A stretch of 11,922 bases of DNA from Phoronis ovalis (lineage: Eukaryota; Phoronida; Phoronidae): assembly GCA_028565635.1 (NCBI GenBank), contig JAOXYB010049181.1:1-11922 (forward strand), written 5' to 3'. A program made the translations under genes and the position numbers. Within the stretch, counting starts at the first letter, position 1. Each line of letters starts with the position of its first letter. Below, in pieces: positions 6,701 to 11,922 of this stretch. The notes beneath the pieces are model-generated. The model saw only the letters and a list, made by a program, of their open reading frames with translations, was not told the origin of the DNA and did not search any database.

Positions 6701-9652
6701 GAACAGTGATTTGATAGGAAACTACTTTGGAAAAAATTTGCCACCAGCTGTGATAGAATCGACAAACAACAAATTATTTATTAAATTTCACTCTGATGGA
6801 ACTATATCGCAAAATGGATTTAATGCAACATATCAGGTCAAAGGTAATATAGCTTCATTTTTACAGTACAATGTCAAATCTTCAGTTTTAGTGAGAAATT
6901 GAGAGTAATTTTAAATTGGAGGTTTGCATTGCATAATGAATGTAAAATTACAATTTTCCGTATTATCTGTTATTTGTAAGTTTCTCAAATTATATATTTA
7001 AATAATAATAATATCGAACGTCATGTGGGAAGTATAGAATTATGTGTGATACTTCCTAAACTATCTTCTCACAGCTATTCCATAAGTTGATCGCACTCCC
7101 TATTTCCTGTTTTTGCTGCTTATCCTATCTATAGGATAGATGCAAACTACCATTCAATTACAATATTTATAAAGGGTCATCTGACTTTGAAAAAACAAAT
7201 TTTATAAAATTAAAAAAATTACTGGGTGGATGTACTATATTATATTACCATATCAACTGCAAAAAATCCGAAGGAAAACAGTTATTTATAATTTTGAAGA
7301 TTTGCCATAAGTTCTATGTAAATTGTTTGATTTGTTTTGTAATATTAGGGGGAGGCCGTGCATGAGAAGATTTTCTTAGTTTCTGAAAGTATTGCATTGG
7401 TCCTTATTAATAAACTGTTTTGCAGGGCATTGCATTGGTGATCAGTTAAAATGTGGTTTTGGTGAATATGACTGCTATAAGCCAGCAGATAGATGTGATG
7501 GTGTGTGGCATTGTAAGCAGTATGGAGGTGATGAAAGAGGATGTGGTAAGAGTGTAACCCAGACAAACAGACAATGAAAAATTTGCAGCATAATCCTTTT
7601 TCTCTGCAGGCTGTGACTGGCTACTAGGCCTTTGAAAAAGCTGCTCATTTCTGTAATAGGACAGTTCAATAACTTATGCCTTCTCAATGATCACATGTTT
7701 TTCTGCAAGATGGCTGAGCCAAGTCATTCCTGCTACCAGCTATGTTGTACATAGCTAAAAACAGTATTGATCAGTTAAATGGCAATGCCATAGATTTAAG
7801 TTATCAATTCTTAGAGAATCAAACTTCCTTATTTGATCTGTCCTCTGATGTTTTAGGTGCATGTAAAGCTGATGAGTTTTCATGTGGTAGTTTTGGTAAG
7901 AAGTGCTACTCTTTGGCTGAACGGTGCAATGGTAACAGAAAATGTCAAGACAAGTCAGATGAGATGAAGTGCAGTAAGTACAACTTCTTACTTTTCCACT
8001 GTGATTAAAATTTAAGTAAAATAATATGTCAGTGACCCTGTATTTCAAAGAAGAGGCTTGAAAGCATTAGGTATTGTAAACAGTTTATATCTATGTTAAA
8101 TTTGTAGTTGCAGTGGAGATTTTGCAAAGCTGTATTTATCTGAATCGAATCTTGGTGTGCATTCTTTTGATTTAAAATAGTTTTTTCCATTTTAGCTCCT
8201 GAACTGTGTGGCGAACACAATGGAACATTCCTCTGTAAAAACTCTCATTGTATCCAGGAAAGCTGGCAGTGTGATGGTCAGCCAGACTGTCTAGATAAAA
8301 GTGATGAGGAAAACTGTTTTGGTAATAAACAAGGACTTTTTTGTTTTACTCAGTGCTCACTGTATGTTTCAAAATACCTGATTCTTAAAGTTGGAAGTAT
8401 TTGCACGCGCACACATACACACGTACACACATGCTTCCACACAACACACATAATCAAATATGTCAACAGAATTATTATACTATCATAGTCATTACATTCG
8501 TATTGTGCAGTTTTTCAATGCAAGCTATATTGCCAGTATTAAATTGGTCTATCATAGGTATGTTTCCTTTGTGACTGGAGATAGTTGAGTGTAGAATTGA
8601 CACCTTACTTTTACCGTAGCTGTTGAAACTTTTGGCTTTTGTAGTTTAAAGTTTGTTTTTCTCATGAGATTGATTCCAAGGATATCATGGTAAAGAAATA
8701 TGTGCTTTATTTTACCTAATTTTTAGGAACTACTTCAATCAAAATTGCATGGTCCAGCTACAAACTACATTGTCTGTATATGAGCCATTTATGTGATGGT
8801 CATCTGTCTGTGAGTCAAACCTATTGTTTGATATGGGATTTATATTCTATTTTAGTAACAACTAGAGTAGTAACAGCTGCTGTTATTGGTTCATTGATAT
8901 GTGGATTATTACTGGTGGTTGCACTGGGCTGTACATGTAAACTATACGCTTTGAGAATGCAAGAGTTTCACGGTCCCCGATTTGAAACTCCAATGACTCG
9001 AATTCAGAGTCAGTTCGCAAGAAGAAGAGCTCCCCCACCATATAATGAGGCGATGGTTACTTCTCGACCATTTGACGAAGTACAAAGAGAAATTAGGGAA
9101 CGAATGCAAAATGAATCTAATCAGAGCCAGCAACAAGAAGAACAAAACAATACCACCACAAATAGCCAGCAGAGAAATGGGCATTCATCTAGAAATGCTG
9201 CTAATACTGCAACGTCAAATTTTTTAATAGCAACCACAACAACCAGCGAATCAGAATGTGATTCTGATATGGAACCAGGTCAACATGTTGATATCTCTAT
9301 AGCGACAGGCTGTGCTGCGCAGTGGAGGAGACGACGTAAACGCAACCGACAGAACATTTGTCCACCATCAGGGGGCTCTACCAATGATCCTAATCACGAT
9401 TTAGATACTGCTAGTGCTTCAGTTGATAGTGATATGGTGTCAATTGATAGCAATAGTGTAAAACCTAATGGTACTGGGACAACAGACTCAAACACGAGCA
9501 GGTTAAGCAACACTTGTACACATGATGACAGTTTAAGTAGTGACTCAGAAATGATTGAATTACCTAGAAATTTTGTGGGTAATCAGTCACGTGGTTCTAT
9601 CAGTTCAGAGGACTCCACAACATCTGATACACGATTACTGCTTCCTCCATAA
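668..9652 (+). CDS. lrp12-like: LRP3/LRP12-type CUB and LDLa receptor, 11 coding exons, 769 aa
   Basis: Coding exons: 668-764, 1409-1471, 2330-2471, 3467-3675, 4204-4335, 5138-5293, 6493-6843, 7426-7545, 7857-7973, 8196-8321 and 8856-9652. They total 2310 bp and read through without a stop. Domains: signal peptide about 1-43, CUB1 57-168, LDLa1 179-213, LDLa2 227-266, CUB2 272-382, LDLa3 386-423, LDLa4 426-462, LDLa5 467-503, transmembrane about 509-531, cytoplasmic tail 533-769. This order is that of vertebrate LRP12 and LRP3; the membrane segment ([14 protein letters not shown]) is nearly identical to LRP12 as I remember it. Human LRP12 is 859 aa and LRP3 770 aa, so the length fits. The family are type I surface receptors with endocytic and signalling roles; C. 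elegans MIG-13 is a distant relative with CUB and LDLa domains acting in neuroblast migration. The ligand here is unknown. I see no NPxY motif; a PPxY and a terminal dileucine are present. LRP3 versus LRP12 assignment is inference. Confidence 0.93.
765..1408 (+). other. Intron 1
   Basis: 644 bp, GTGAGT...TTTGTAG, phase 1. AT-rich, with no ORF, RNA gene or clear repeat that I could recognise. Confidence 0.6.
1409..1471 (+). CDS. lrp12-like: Coding exon 2: end of signal peptide and spacer
   Basis: A 63-bp exon (residues 33-53, both borders phase 1). The acceptor is TTTGTAG|CA and the donor GAAG|GTAATT. It finishes the hydrophobic core and gives a likely signal-peptidase site after T-S-A (residue 43). 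A short hydrophilic spacer, [11 protein letters not shown], leads to the first CUB cysteine. Because it is symmetrical, skipping it would keep frame but shorten the signal peptide. Confidence 0.68.
1472..2329 (+). other. Intron 2
   Basis: 858 bp, GTAATT...TTTCAG, phase 1. The frame runs open into exon 3 and reads as hydrophobic residues, but this is the pyrimidine tract of the acceptor. Nothing else is recognisable. Confidence 0.65.
2330..2471 (+). CDS. lrp12-like: Coding exon 3: CUB1, N-terminal half
   Basis: Residues 54-100. Acceptor TGCTTTCAG|G, donor TTAG|GTAGGT. Contains the first CUB disulfide pair (C57, C85) and the SPNYP signature (73-77) followed by W88. The stretch KPGEIITI (93-100) matches human LRP12 (NPGEIITI, from memory). 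It ends in phase 2, the only such intron in the gene, and splits CUB1 between its second and third cysteines. Confidence 0.93.
2472..3466 (+). other. Intron 3 (the only phase-2 intron)
   Basis: 995 bp, GTAGGT...TTTCAG, splitting codon 101 after its second base. Shortly after the donor lies a degenerate direct repeat (2506-2556). The rest is AT-rich without recognisable elements. Confidence 0.85.
2506..2556. repeat. Short direct repeat, about 20 bp, spacing 31 bp
   Basis: 2506-2525 and 2537-2556 agree at 17 of 20 positions and share ATTCATAAAG. A third partial copy (CTTGTG, preceded by GGGGA) begins at 2581. It looks like a decayed minisatellite next to the G/C-rich GGGGGTCCCC at 2491-2500. 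Confidence 0.5.
3467..3675 (+). CDS. lrp12-like: Coding exon 4: CUB1, C-terminal half
   Basis: Residues 101-170. Acceptor TTATTTCAG|T, donor ATTG|GTGAGT. Carries the second CUB disulfide (C115, C131) and the FSDLDIQ, GDYVEI and [10 protein letters not shown] blocks, then RRGFSLTY. Human LRP12 has a closely similar FQDFDIQ and HIWIRFHSDD. D118 and D156 are in the positions of acidic calcium ligands in cbCUB domains, although the usual upstream Glu is not obvious. Confidence 0.95.
3676..4203 (+). other. Intron 4
   Basis: 528 bp, GTGAGT...GTGATAG, phase 1. The acceptor is pyrimidine-poor. No other element is recognisable. Confidence 0.85.
4204..4335 (+). CDS. lrp12-like: Coding exon 5: LDLa1
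   Basis: Residues 171-214, phase 1 on both sides. The acceptor GTGTGATAG|G has a weak pyrimidine tract; the donor is CTG|GTAAGC. All six LDLa cysteines are present (179, 186, 191, 198, 204, 213), with the calcium-cage residues W196, N199, D202, D209 and E210 and the terminal SDEENC. One exon equals one module. N212-C-T is a formal glycosylation sequon but overlaps the last cysteine. Confidence 0.96.
4336..5137 (+). other. Intron 5, containing a short perfect hairpin
   Basis: 802 bp, GTAAGC...TTTCAG, phase 1. Contains a 9-bp perfect inverted repeat with a 7-base loop at 4662-4686. The rest is AT-rich and unremarkable. Confidence 0.85.
4662..4686. repeat. Inverted repeat, 9-bp stem and 7-base loop
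   Basis: TGCATCCAT (4662-4670) and ATGGATGCA (4678-4686) are exact reverse complements separated by TTAAAAC. TATATG (4656-4661) and CATATA (4699-4704) could extend the stem around a bulge. No direct duplication flanks it. Confidence 0.5.
5138..5293 (+). CDS. lrp12-like: Coding exon 6: LDLa2 with Pro/Ala-rich linker
   Basis: Residues 215-266, phase 1 on both sides. Acceptor ATGTTTCAG|G, donor TGTG|GTATGT. A short linker (KPTAPPA, 218-224) precedes an LDLa with cysteines 227, 234, 244, 251, 257 and 266. The second to third cysteine loop is longer than usual (nine residues between C234 and C244), as in the second LDLa of human LRP12. The calcium site is altered: GKDEENC rather than the canonical SDE, with N252 in place of Asp. 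Confidence 0.94.
5294..6492 (+). other. Intron 6 (longest intron)
   Basis: 1199 bp, GTATGT...CTTGCAG, phase 1, before the exon for CUB2. Open stretches occur on both strands but none has conserved domains, and I treat them as chance. No transposon ends were found by eye. Confidence 0.85.
6493..6843 (+). CDS. lrp12-like: Coding exon 7: complete CUB2
   Basis: Residues 267-383 in one exon, phase 1 on both sides. Acceptor ATCTTGCAG|G, donor AAAG|GTAATA. Contains C272 and C298, SPNFPENYP (285-293), the core [15 protein letters not shown] (319-333) and [17 protein letters not shown] (364-380). E320, D326 and D368 suit a calcium-binding CUB. Only one cysteine pair is present; the C3-C4 pair found in CUB1 is missing. 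The N377-A-T sequon is conserved with human LRP12 (GFNATYQV). Confidence 0.96.
6844..7425 (+). other. Intron 7, with two small palindromic sequences
   Basis: 582 bp, GTAATA...TTTGCAG, phase 1. GGAAGTAT (7028-7035) pairs with ATACTTCC (7049-7056) across 13 bases. TATCCTAT (7121-7128) and ATAGGATA (7131-7138) form a near-perfect palindrome. No flanking duplications were seen. Confidence 0.8.
7426..7545 (+). CDS. lrp12-like: Coding exon 8: LDLa3
   Basis: Residues 384-423, phase 1 on both sides. Acceptor GTTTTGCAG|G, donor TGTG|GTAAGA. Six cysteines (386, 393, 400, 407, 413, 423), with RCDGVWHC (406-413) close to the human LRP12 RCDGYWHC. It ends GDERGC, so the usual S-D-E triad is reduced to D419-E420. 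Confidence 0.95.
7546..7856 (+). other. Intron 8
   Basis: 311 bp, GTAAGA...TTTTAG, phase 1. The frame of exon 9 stays open upstream from about 7742, but no good acceptor or domain supports a longer exon. Confidence 0.85.
7857..7973 (+). CDS. lrp12-like: Coding exon 9: LDLa4
   Basis: Residues 424-462, phase 1 on both sides. Acceptor TGTTTTAG|G, donor TGCA|GTAAGT. Six cysteines (426, 433, 440, 447, 453, 462), the DEFSC start and the KSDEMKC end (456-462). The reading frame stays open into the upstream intron, but the homology starts exactly at the acceptor. Confidence 0.95.
7974..8195 (+). other. Intron 9 (shortest intron)
   Basis: 222 bp, GTAAGT...ATTTTAG, phase 1, between the exons for LDLa4 and LDLa5. 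Nothing else recognised. Confidence 0.85.
8196..8321 (+). CDS. lrp12-like: Coding exon 10: LDLa5
   Basis: Residues 463-504, phase 1 on both sides. Acceptor CATTTTAG|C, donor TTTG|GTAATA. Six cysteines (467, 476, 481, 488, 494, 503) and a canonical calcium cage: W486, D489, D493, D499, E500, ending KSDEENC. This is the membrane-proximal repeat. The first to second cysteine spacing (GEHNGTFLC) is close to human LRP12 QPGNFHC. Confidence 0.96.
8322..8855 (+). other. Intron 10, with CA-rich tract and an alternative acceptor
   Basis: 534 bp, GTAATA...ATTTTAG, phase 1. Contains the alternating tract at 8402-8434 and a second acceptor, AATTTTTAG|G at 8725-8726, that is phase-compatible and in frame with exon 11. 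Confidence 0.85.
8402..8451. repeat. Imperfect CA microsatellite with a 33-bp purine-pyrimidine run
   Basis: From T8402 to C8434 every base alternates pyrimidine and purine, starting with GCACGCGCAC and continuing as CA, TA and CG steps. A second short CA tract follows to 8451. Such runs can adopt left-handed DNA and are often polymorphic in length. Confidence 0.8.
8856..9652 (+). CDS. lrp12-like: Coding exon 11: transmembrane helix and cytoplasmic tail
   Basis: Residues 505-769 and the TAA stop (9650-9652). Acceptor [26 protein letters not shown] begins the membrane segment, followed by [11 protein letters not shown]. The tail has a PPPY motif (564-567; PPxY motifs bind Nedd4-type WW domains), a Gln/Asn-rich stretch (about 588-612), a Ser/acidic cluster [10 protein letters not shown] (635-644), a polybasic RRRRKRNR (662-669), Ser/Thr/Asp-rich sequence to the end, and DTRLLL (762-767), an acidic dileucine [DE]xxxL[LI] sorting motif. 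Vertebrate LRP12 also ends in an acidic-LLL sequence. YALRMQEF resembles LRP3 and RFET resembles LRP12. No NPxY motif is present. Confidence 0.97.
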
Positions 9653-9765
9653 ATGCTGAAGTTGTGGAATAGTTAGCTCTCTTGCATTTAAGAAACTCGT
9701 ATTAAAAAATTTCAGACTTGTCAAGGCTTGACATCAAACACAAAATTACAGCTCCTACCCTATGT

Positions 9766-10145
9766 CCTGGGGTCTGACTCAAATCAATTGTTGGTACGCA
9801 TGTGTTAACAAAAACGTGTAAAAGAGTAATTTTTAAGAACAAAGCATGTTAATGTATGTTACACATTTAGGGGTACATTTTTCAATAAAACATACAACCA
9901 CTTGATCAAACTTAAAGTTAATTTGCCATTGGTTTTTGTTTCCAGAGGTTTGAGTGAATTTCCCATAATTCCGTTTTTCGGGCATTTTCCAAAAAAATTG
10001 TCAACGCATTTAGGGTATCTTAAATTTCCTCCAGTCAGTGAAAAGAGGTAAAACATTTAAAATGGGAAAACGCATTTAGGTGCTTTTTCAAAAAGCCATT
10101 CATACACATGTGGGTACCAGTAATATATTTGAGCCAGACCCCTGG
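9766..10145. mobile_element. MITE-like element with about 40-bp terminal inverted repeats
   Basis: The left arm 9766-9805 and the reverse complement of 10104-10145 align over 42 columns with 33 matches, 7 mismatches and a 2-base gap. Shared blocks are GGGGTCTG, CTCAAAT, TGGTAC and CATGTGT. The 380-bp element is non-coding. Inside are related direct repeats around CATTTAGG at 9864, 10006 and 10073; the first and last continue as similar TTTTTCAA(A/T)AA sequences. No clear target-site duplication was found, so the ends may be slightly off or decayed. It begins 114 bp after the stop codon. Confidence 0.65.
9884..9889 (+). terminator. Proximal poly(A) signal inside the MITE-like element
   Basis: AATAAA followed about 40 bases later by T/G-rich sequence (GGTTTTTGTTTCC, 9931-9943), the usual arrangement for cleavage. 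Use would give a 3' UTR of only about 250 bases. Confidence 0.45.
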
Positions 10146-10388
10146 CCCTGAATACTGTGATCGTAGAAAAATTTGTTTTGTGACAAAACAACGTTAAGTA
10201 ACTACATAGATTTCCAACATTGATGTTAGGCTTCAACAAAGTATAATTTCTGGCGATGAAAGATGGAAATGAGGAACAAGGGAACGCTAAATATTCATAT
10301 CGTATCAAACAAATCCACAGGTTACTAGTTGTTGCTTACCTATAACAGGCTTGTGTAATTATAGTGCTTTGGAACAGAAACAGCAGCT

Positions 10389-10394
10389 AATAAA
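10389..10394 (+). terminator. Possible middle poly(A) signal
   Basis: AATAAA in GCTAATAAAATAATC. The downstream sequence is not strongly G/T-rich, so this is weaker than the other two. Confidence 0.25.
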
Positions 10395-10876
10395 ATAATC
10401 AAACTTTATTAGTCCAGTCATAAACAACGGGGGCTTGTCATGAATATGAAAAGCTGCTTTAGTTAAACATATTCCCTGGTAAAGGAAACTTTTTTGTACA
10501 TTAGATAAGATTATAATATATTGCATGGCATGTTAAAAAGAAGTACCTAGTATGTAAAAGCATTTTTAAAGATGTTTTGTAAGCAAATTTAATACGAAGA
10601 AATCTCTAGCTACCAGTGTACTAATATGTTGAAGGTACGGTAACCCGTGGCATGGGATGTAGTATGTGTGTATACCTAATGCACTGTTGTGCTAGTGCAA
10701 CTTACAGACTGCCTGGAATAACAGCAAGTGAACTGCAGTCTAAAGCGTAGAGAAATAGCTGCATGTTGCTAGTTGTCCTTATGTAGTTTGTTATAGCAAC
10801 ACATTTGGGCATTTGTGAGATTGGGTATTTACTGTGCATGTGCAACCGGTGAGAAAACATTACCGTCACAGTTCAT

Positions 10877-10884
10877 TGTACATA
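10877..10884 (+). promoter_or_regulatory. Pumilio-type element in the 3' UTR
   Basis: TGTACATA fits UGUANAUA, the PUF-protein consensus. It is present only if the distal poly(A) site is used. A single eight-base match in AT-rich sequence can arise by chance. Confidence 0.35.
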
Positions 10885-11207
10885 CTAATATGCAGATGAA
10901 GTAGTTTGCCAAAAAAAACTTATAATTTTATCTCCAATTATCTACCTTTTAAATGATTTCTAATTTCTGTTCTTTAATTTGTCATAGGACAAGATAATGT
11001 ATTGGGTTGTTGTTAAATATTAAACCGATCCTCGATTTTGTGTTTCAGAATCGTAAAACAATATTGTGTATGTTTTAGTATACATGATATGTTAAGATTT
11101 CATATCATCATTGTATATTCAAGTCATTGCTTCGTCATGTAACCTAGGAAATAATGTTATGGCAATTGGTGTAATACTGTTTTGTAATTATTTTATATCA
11201 TGGACAG

Positions 11208-11213
11208 AATAAA
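11208..11213 (+). terminator. Distal poly(A) signal
   Basis: AATAAA with an upstream TGTA (11183-11186, a CFIm-type element) and T-rich sequence after about 20 bases (CTTCTTTAGTTCTTT). This is the best full-length end of the transcript. Confidence 0.5.
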
Positions 11214-11339
11214 TTACGAAAAAGCAACGACGCTTCTTTAGTTCTTTAAACATATTTATTGCAATATTAATTTAATATTCCTCTCGTTAATTACAATATA
11301 TTCTTCAAATGTCCGTTATTGTATTTTTTGCAGAGTCAA

Positions 11340-11660
11340 AATTTAAAAAGAAAAGTCCGAGGAAATTCGGTAATGCTGTTATAGAACAGGGAATTCCAAG
11401 GGTGTTCCTATCTCAACCTCGTTTTCGTGTTACATGACGTCATCTCGTATATGGATTTAACATTTCCAAGAAATGCCACTTGATGCCATTTTCCTGGAAA
11501 TCGATTATAGGCAACTTTGAGGAAATTATGAGTAATATCCGGATTACCTATGCTATTGTCTCTCGCTTCTAAGAAATGACGTAACAGGAAATATGTATTA
11601 TATGTGTTTTTTATATAAGAAGACCTGGGGTAGAAGTTTTTAATTTTAAAAGCAGGTGAG
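11340..11660 (+). promoter_or_regulatory. Putative promoter of a downstream gene
   Basis: A CpG-richer block after the receptor's poly(A) signals. It has a palindromic CRE TGACGTCA (11435-11442), a CRE-like TGACGTAA (11577-11584), a kB-like GGGAATTCC (11389-11397), a YY1-like GCCATTTT near 11484, and a TATA box TATATAAG (11612-11619). A splice-donor-like CAG|GTGAGT lies at 11653-11661, about 40 bp after the TATA box, compatible with a very short non-coding first exon. No coding sequence follows within the window, so the gene is unknown. Confidence 0.35.
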
Positions 11661-11661
11661 T

Positions 11662-11922
11662 CCGACATCCTCAATTTTAATATTATAATTAACTTAATAA
11701 ATAATTAGTCTCGAGGTTTTGATTGTTGGGAAACATCCCGGGAATCATAATTAAAAGAACTAGTTGTCGGGTTACATAAAACTAGGATATCGATAAAACT
11801 CAGAGTTTTAACTTTTATATATCCTAGCATAAAAGCATATTTATTTATTATCAAGTATTGGTTTAAGGTAGTTACAAGTTCACCGCATAAACTTATTAAC
11901 ATTATGTATCGTGTAATGTTGT
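11662..11922. other. AT-rich tail, no gene seen
   Basis: No coding evidence on either strand. It contains the flanked stem-loop at 11775-11834. If the putative promoter is real, this is first-intron sequence of the next gene. Confidence 0.5.
11775..11834. mobile_element. 46-bp stem-loop with 9-bp inverted ends and 7-bp flanking duplication
   Basis: CTAGGATAT (11782-11790) and ATATCCTAG (11819-11827) are perfect inverted repeats. Inside, TAAAACT (11794-11800) pairs with AGTTTTA (11804-11810) around a CAG loop. The unit is abutted on both sides, with no gap, by CATAAAA (11775-11781 and 11828-11834). This is the layout of a target-site duplication plus terminal inverted repeats, but at 46 bp it is far shorter than usual MITEs. 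It could be an internally deleted relic. Confidence 0.45.

Larger units (their letters stand above)
9653..11230 (+). other. 3' UTR (extent inferred)
   Basis: From the stop codon to just past the distal AATAAA at 11208-11213. AT-rich, with no ORF of note. It contains the MITE-like element (9766-10145), further AATAAA hexamers at 9884 and 10389, and a UGUANAUA match at 10877. The end is set only by the poly(A) signal and the following T-rich sequence. Confidence 0.55.

Noticed and set aside
7028-7138. Two short palindromes in intron 7 as transposon ends
   Set aside because: They are short, unrelated to each other and lack flanking duplications; AT-rich sequence readily gives such pairs.
7742-7856. 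Possible 5' extension of the LDLa4 exon
   Set aside because: The frame is open, but there is no acceptor with a pyrimidine tract upstream and no domain in the extension; TGTTTTAG at 7856 is a good acceptor and homology begins there.
7345-8220. Several minus-strand open frames opposite the LDLa exons
   Set aside because: They are shadows of the cysteine-rich + strand exons; they cross the intron borders and contain no coherent domain.
8780-8800. CDG motif (SHLCDGH) just upstream of the membrane exon as a sixth LDLa repeat
   Set aside because: Only three cysteines are present and neither the spacing nor the SDE end fits; at most it belongs to the alternative acceptor isoform.
11408-11902. Two minus-strand open frames of 65-88 codons at the right end
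   Set aside because: Low-complexity, without a domain or codon pattern; they overlap the putative promoter and the stem-loop.
1-11922. CRISPR arrays, tRNA or rRNA genes, prokaryotic operons, viral genes
   Set aside because: I saw no regularly spaced repeats with unique spacers, no cloverleaf with A and B boxes, no packed ORFs and no viral polymerase or capsid motifs.

Overview
The window is animal genomic DNA. It is AT-rich, has long introns with GT-AG borders, has few CpG dinucleotides outside short clusters, and carries no bacterial-style gene packing. It holds one nearly complete protein-coding gene on the + strand, which I could splice by eye into a continuous 769-residue reading frame (11 coding exons, 668-9652). 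Phases agree at all ten junctions: phase 1 everywhere except one phase 2 intron.

The protein is a single-pass receptor of the LRP3/LRP12 branch of the LDL-receptor-related family. The order is signal peptide, CUB1, LDLa1, LDLa2, CUB2, LDLa3, LDLa4, LDLa5, transmembrane helix and a 237-residue cytoplasmic tail. The domain order, the near-identical transmembrane segment, the juxtamembrane PPPY motif and the C-terminal acidic-dileucine motif identify it. Mixed LRP3-like and LRP12-like residues after the membrane suggest an invertebrate pro-orthologue from before the vertebrate duplication. I cannot fix the phylum; a marine invertebrate such as a lophotrochozoan or invertebrate deuterostome fits.

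Layout: 1-300 is repeat-like flank. 340-520 is a CpG-richer putative promoter with an exact CTCF-type core motif, a YY1-like site and an inverted CCAAT. 604-668 is a leader with three tiny upstream ORFs, two of them chained by overlapping TGATG units into the main start. 668-9652 is the coding part, with introns of 222-1199 bp. 9653 to about 11230 is the 3' UTR, interrupted by a 380-bp element with about 40-bp inverted termini (MITE-like) that supplies a proximal poly(A) signal. 11340-11660 is a second CpG-richer block with two CRE-type sites, a kB-like site and a TATA box followed by a splice-donor-like sequence; it may be the promoter of the next gene. 11775-11834 is a very small, precise structure: a 46-bp stem-loop with perfect 9-bp inverted ends, flanked directly by a 7-bp duplication.

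I found no undescribed multi-gene system. The most useful leads are the micro-transposon-like structure, the MITE with its poly(A) signal in the 3' UTR, the CTCF-type site, the chained upstream ORFs, an in-frame alternative acceptor that would add 43 juxtamembrane residues, and the putative downstream promoter.
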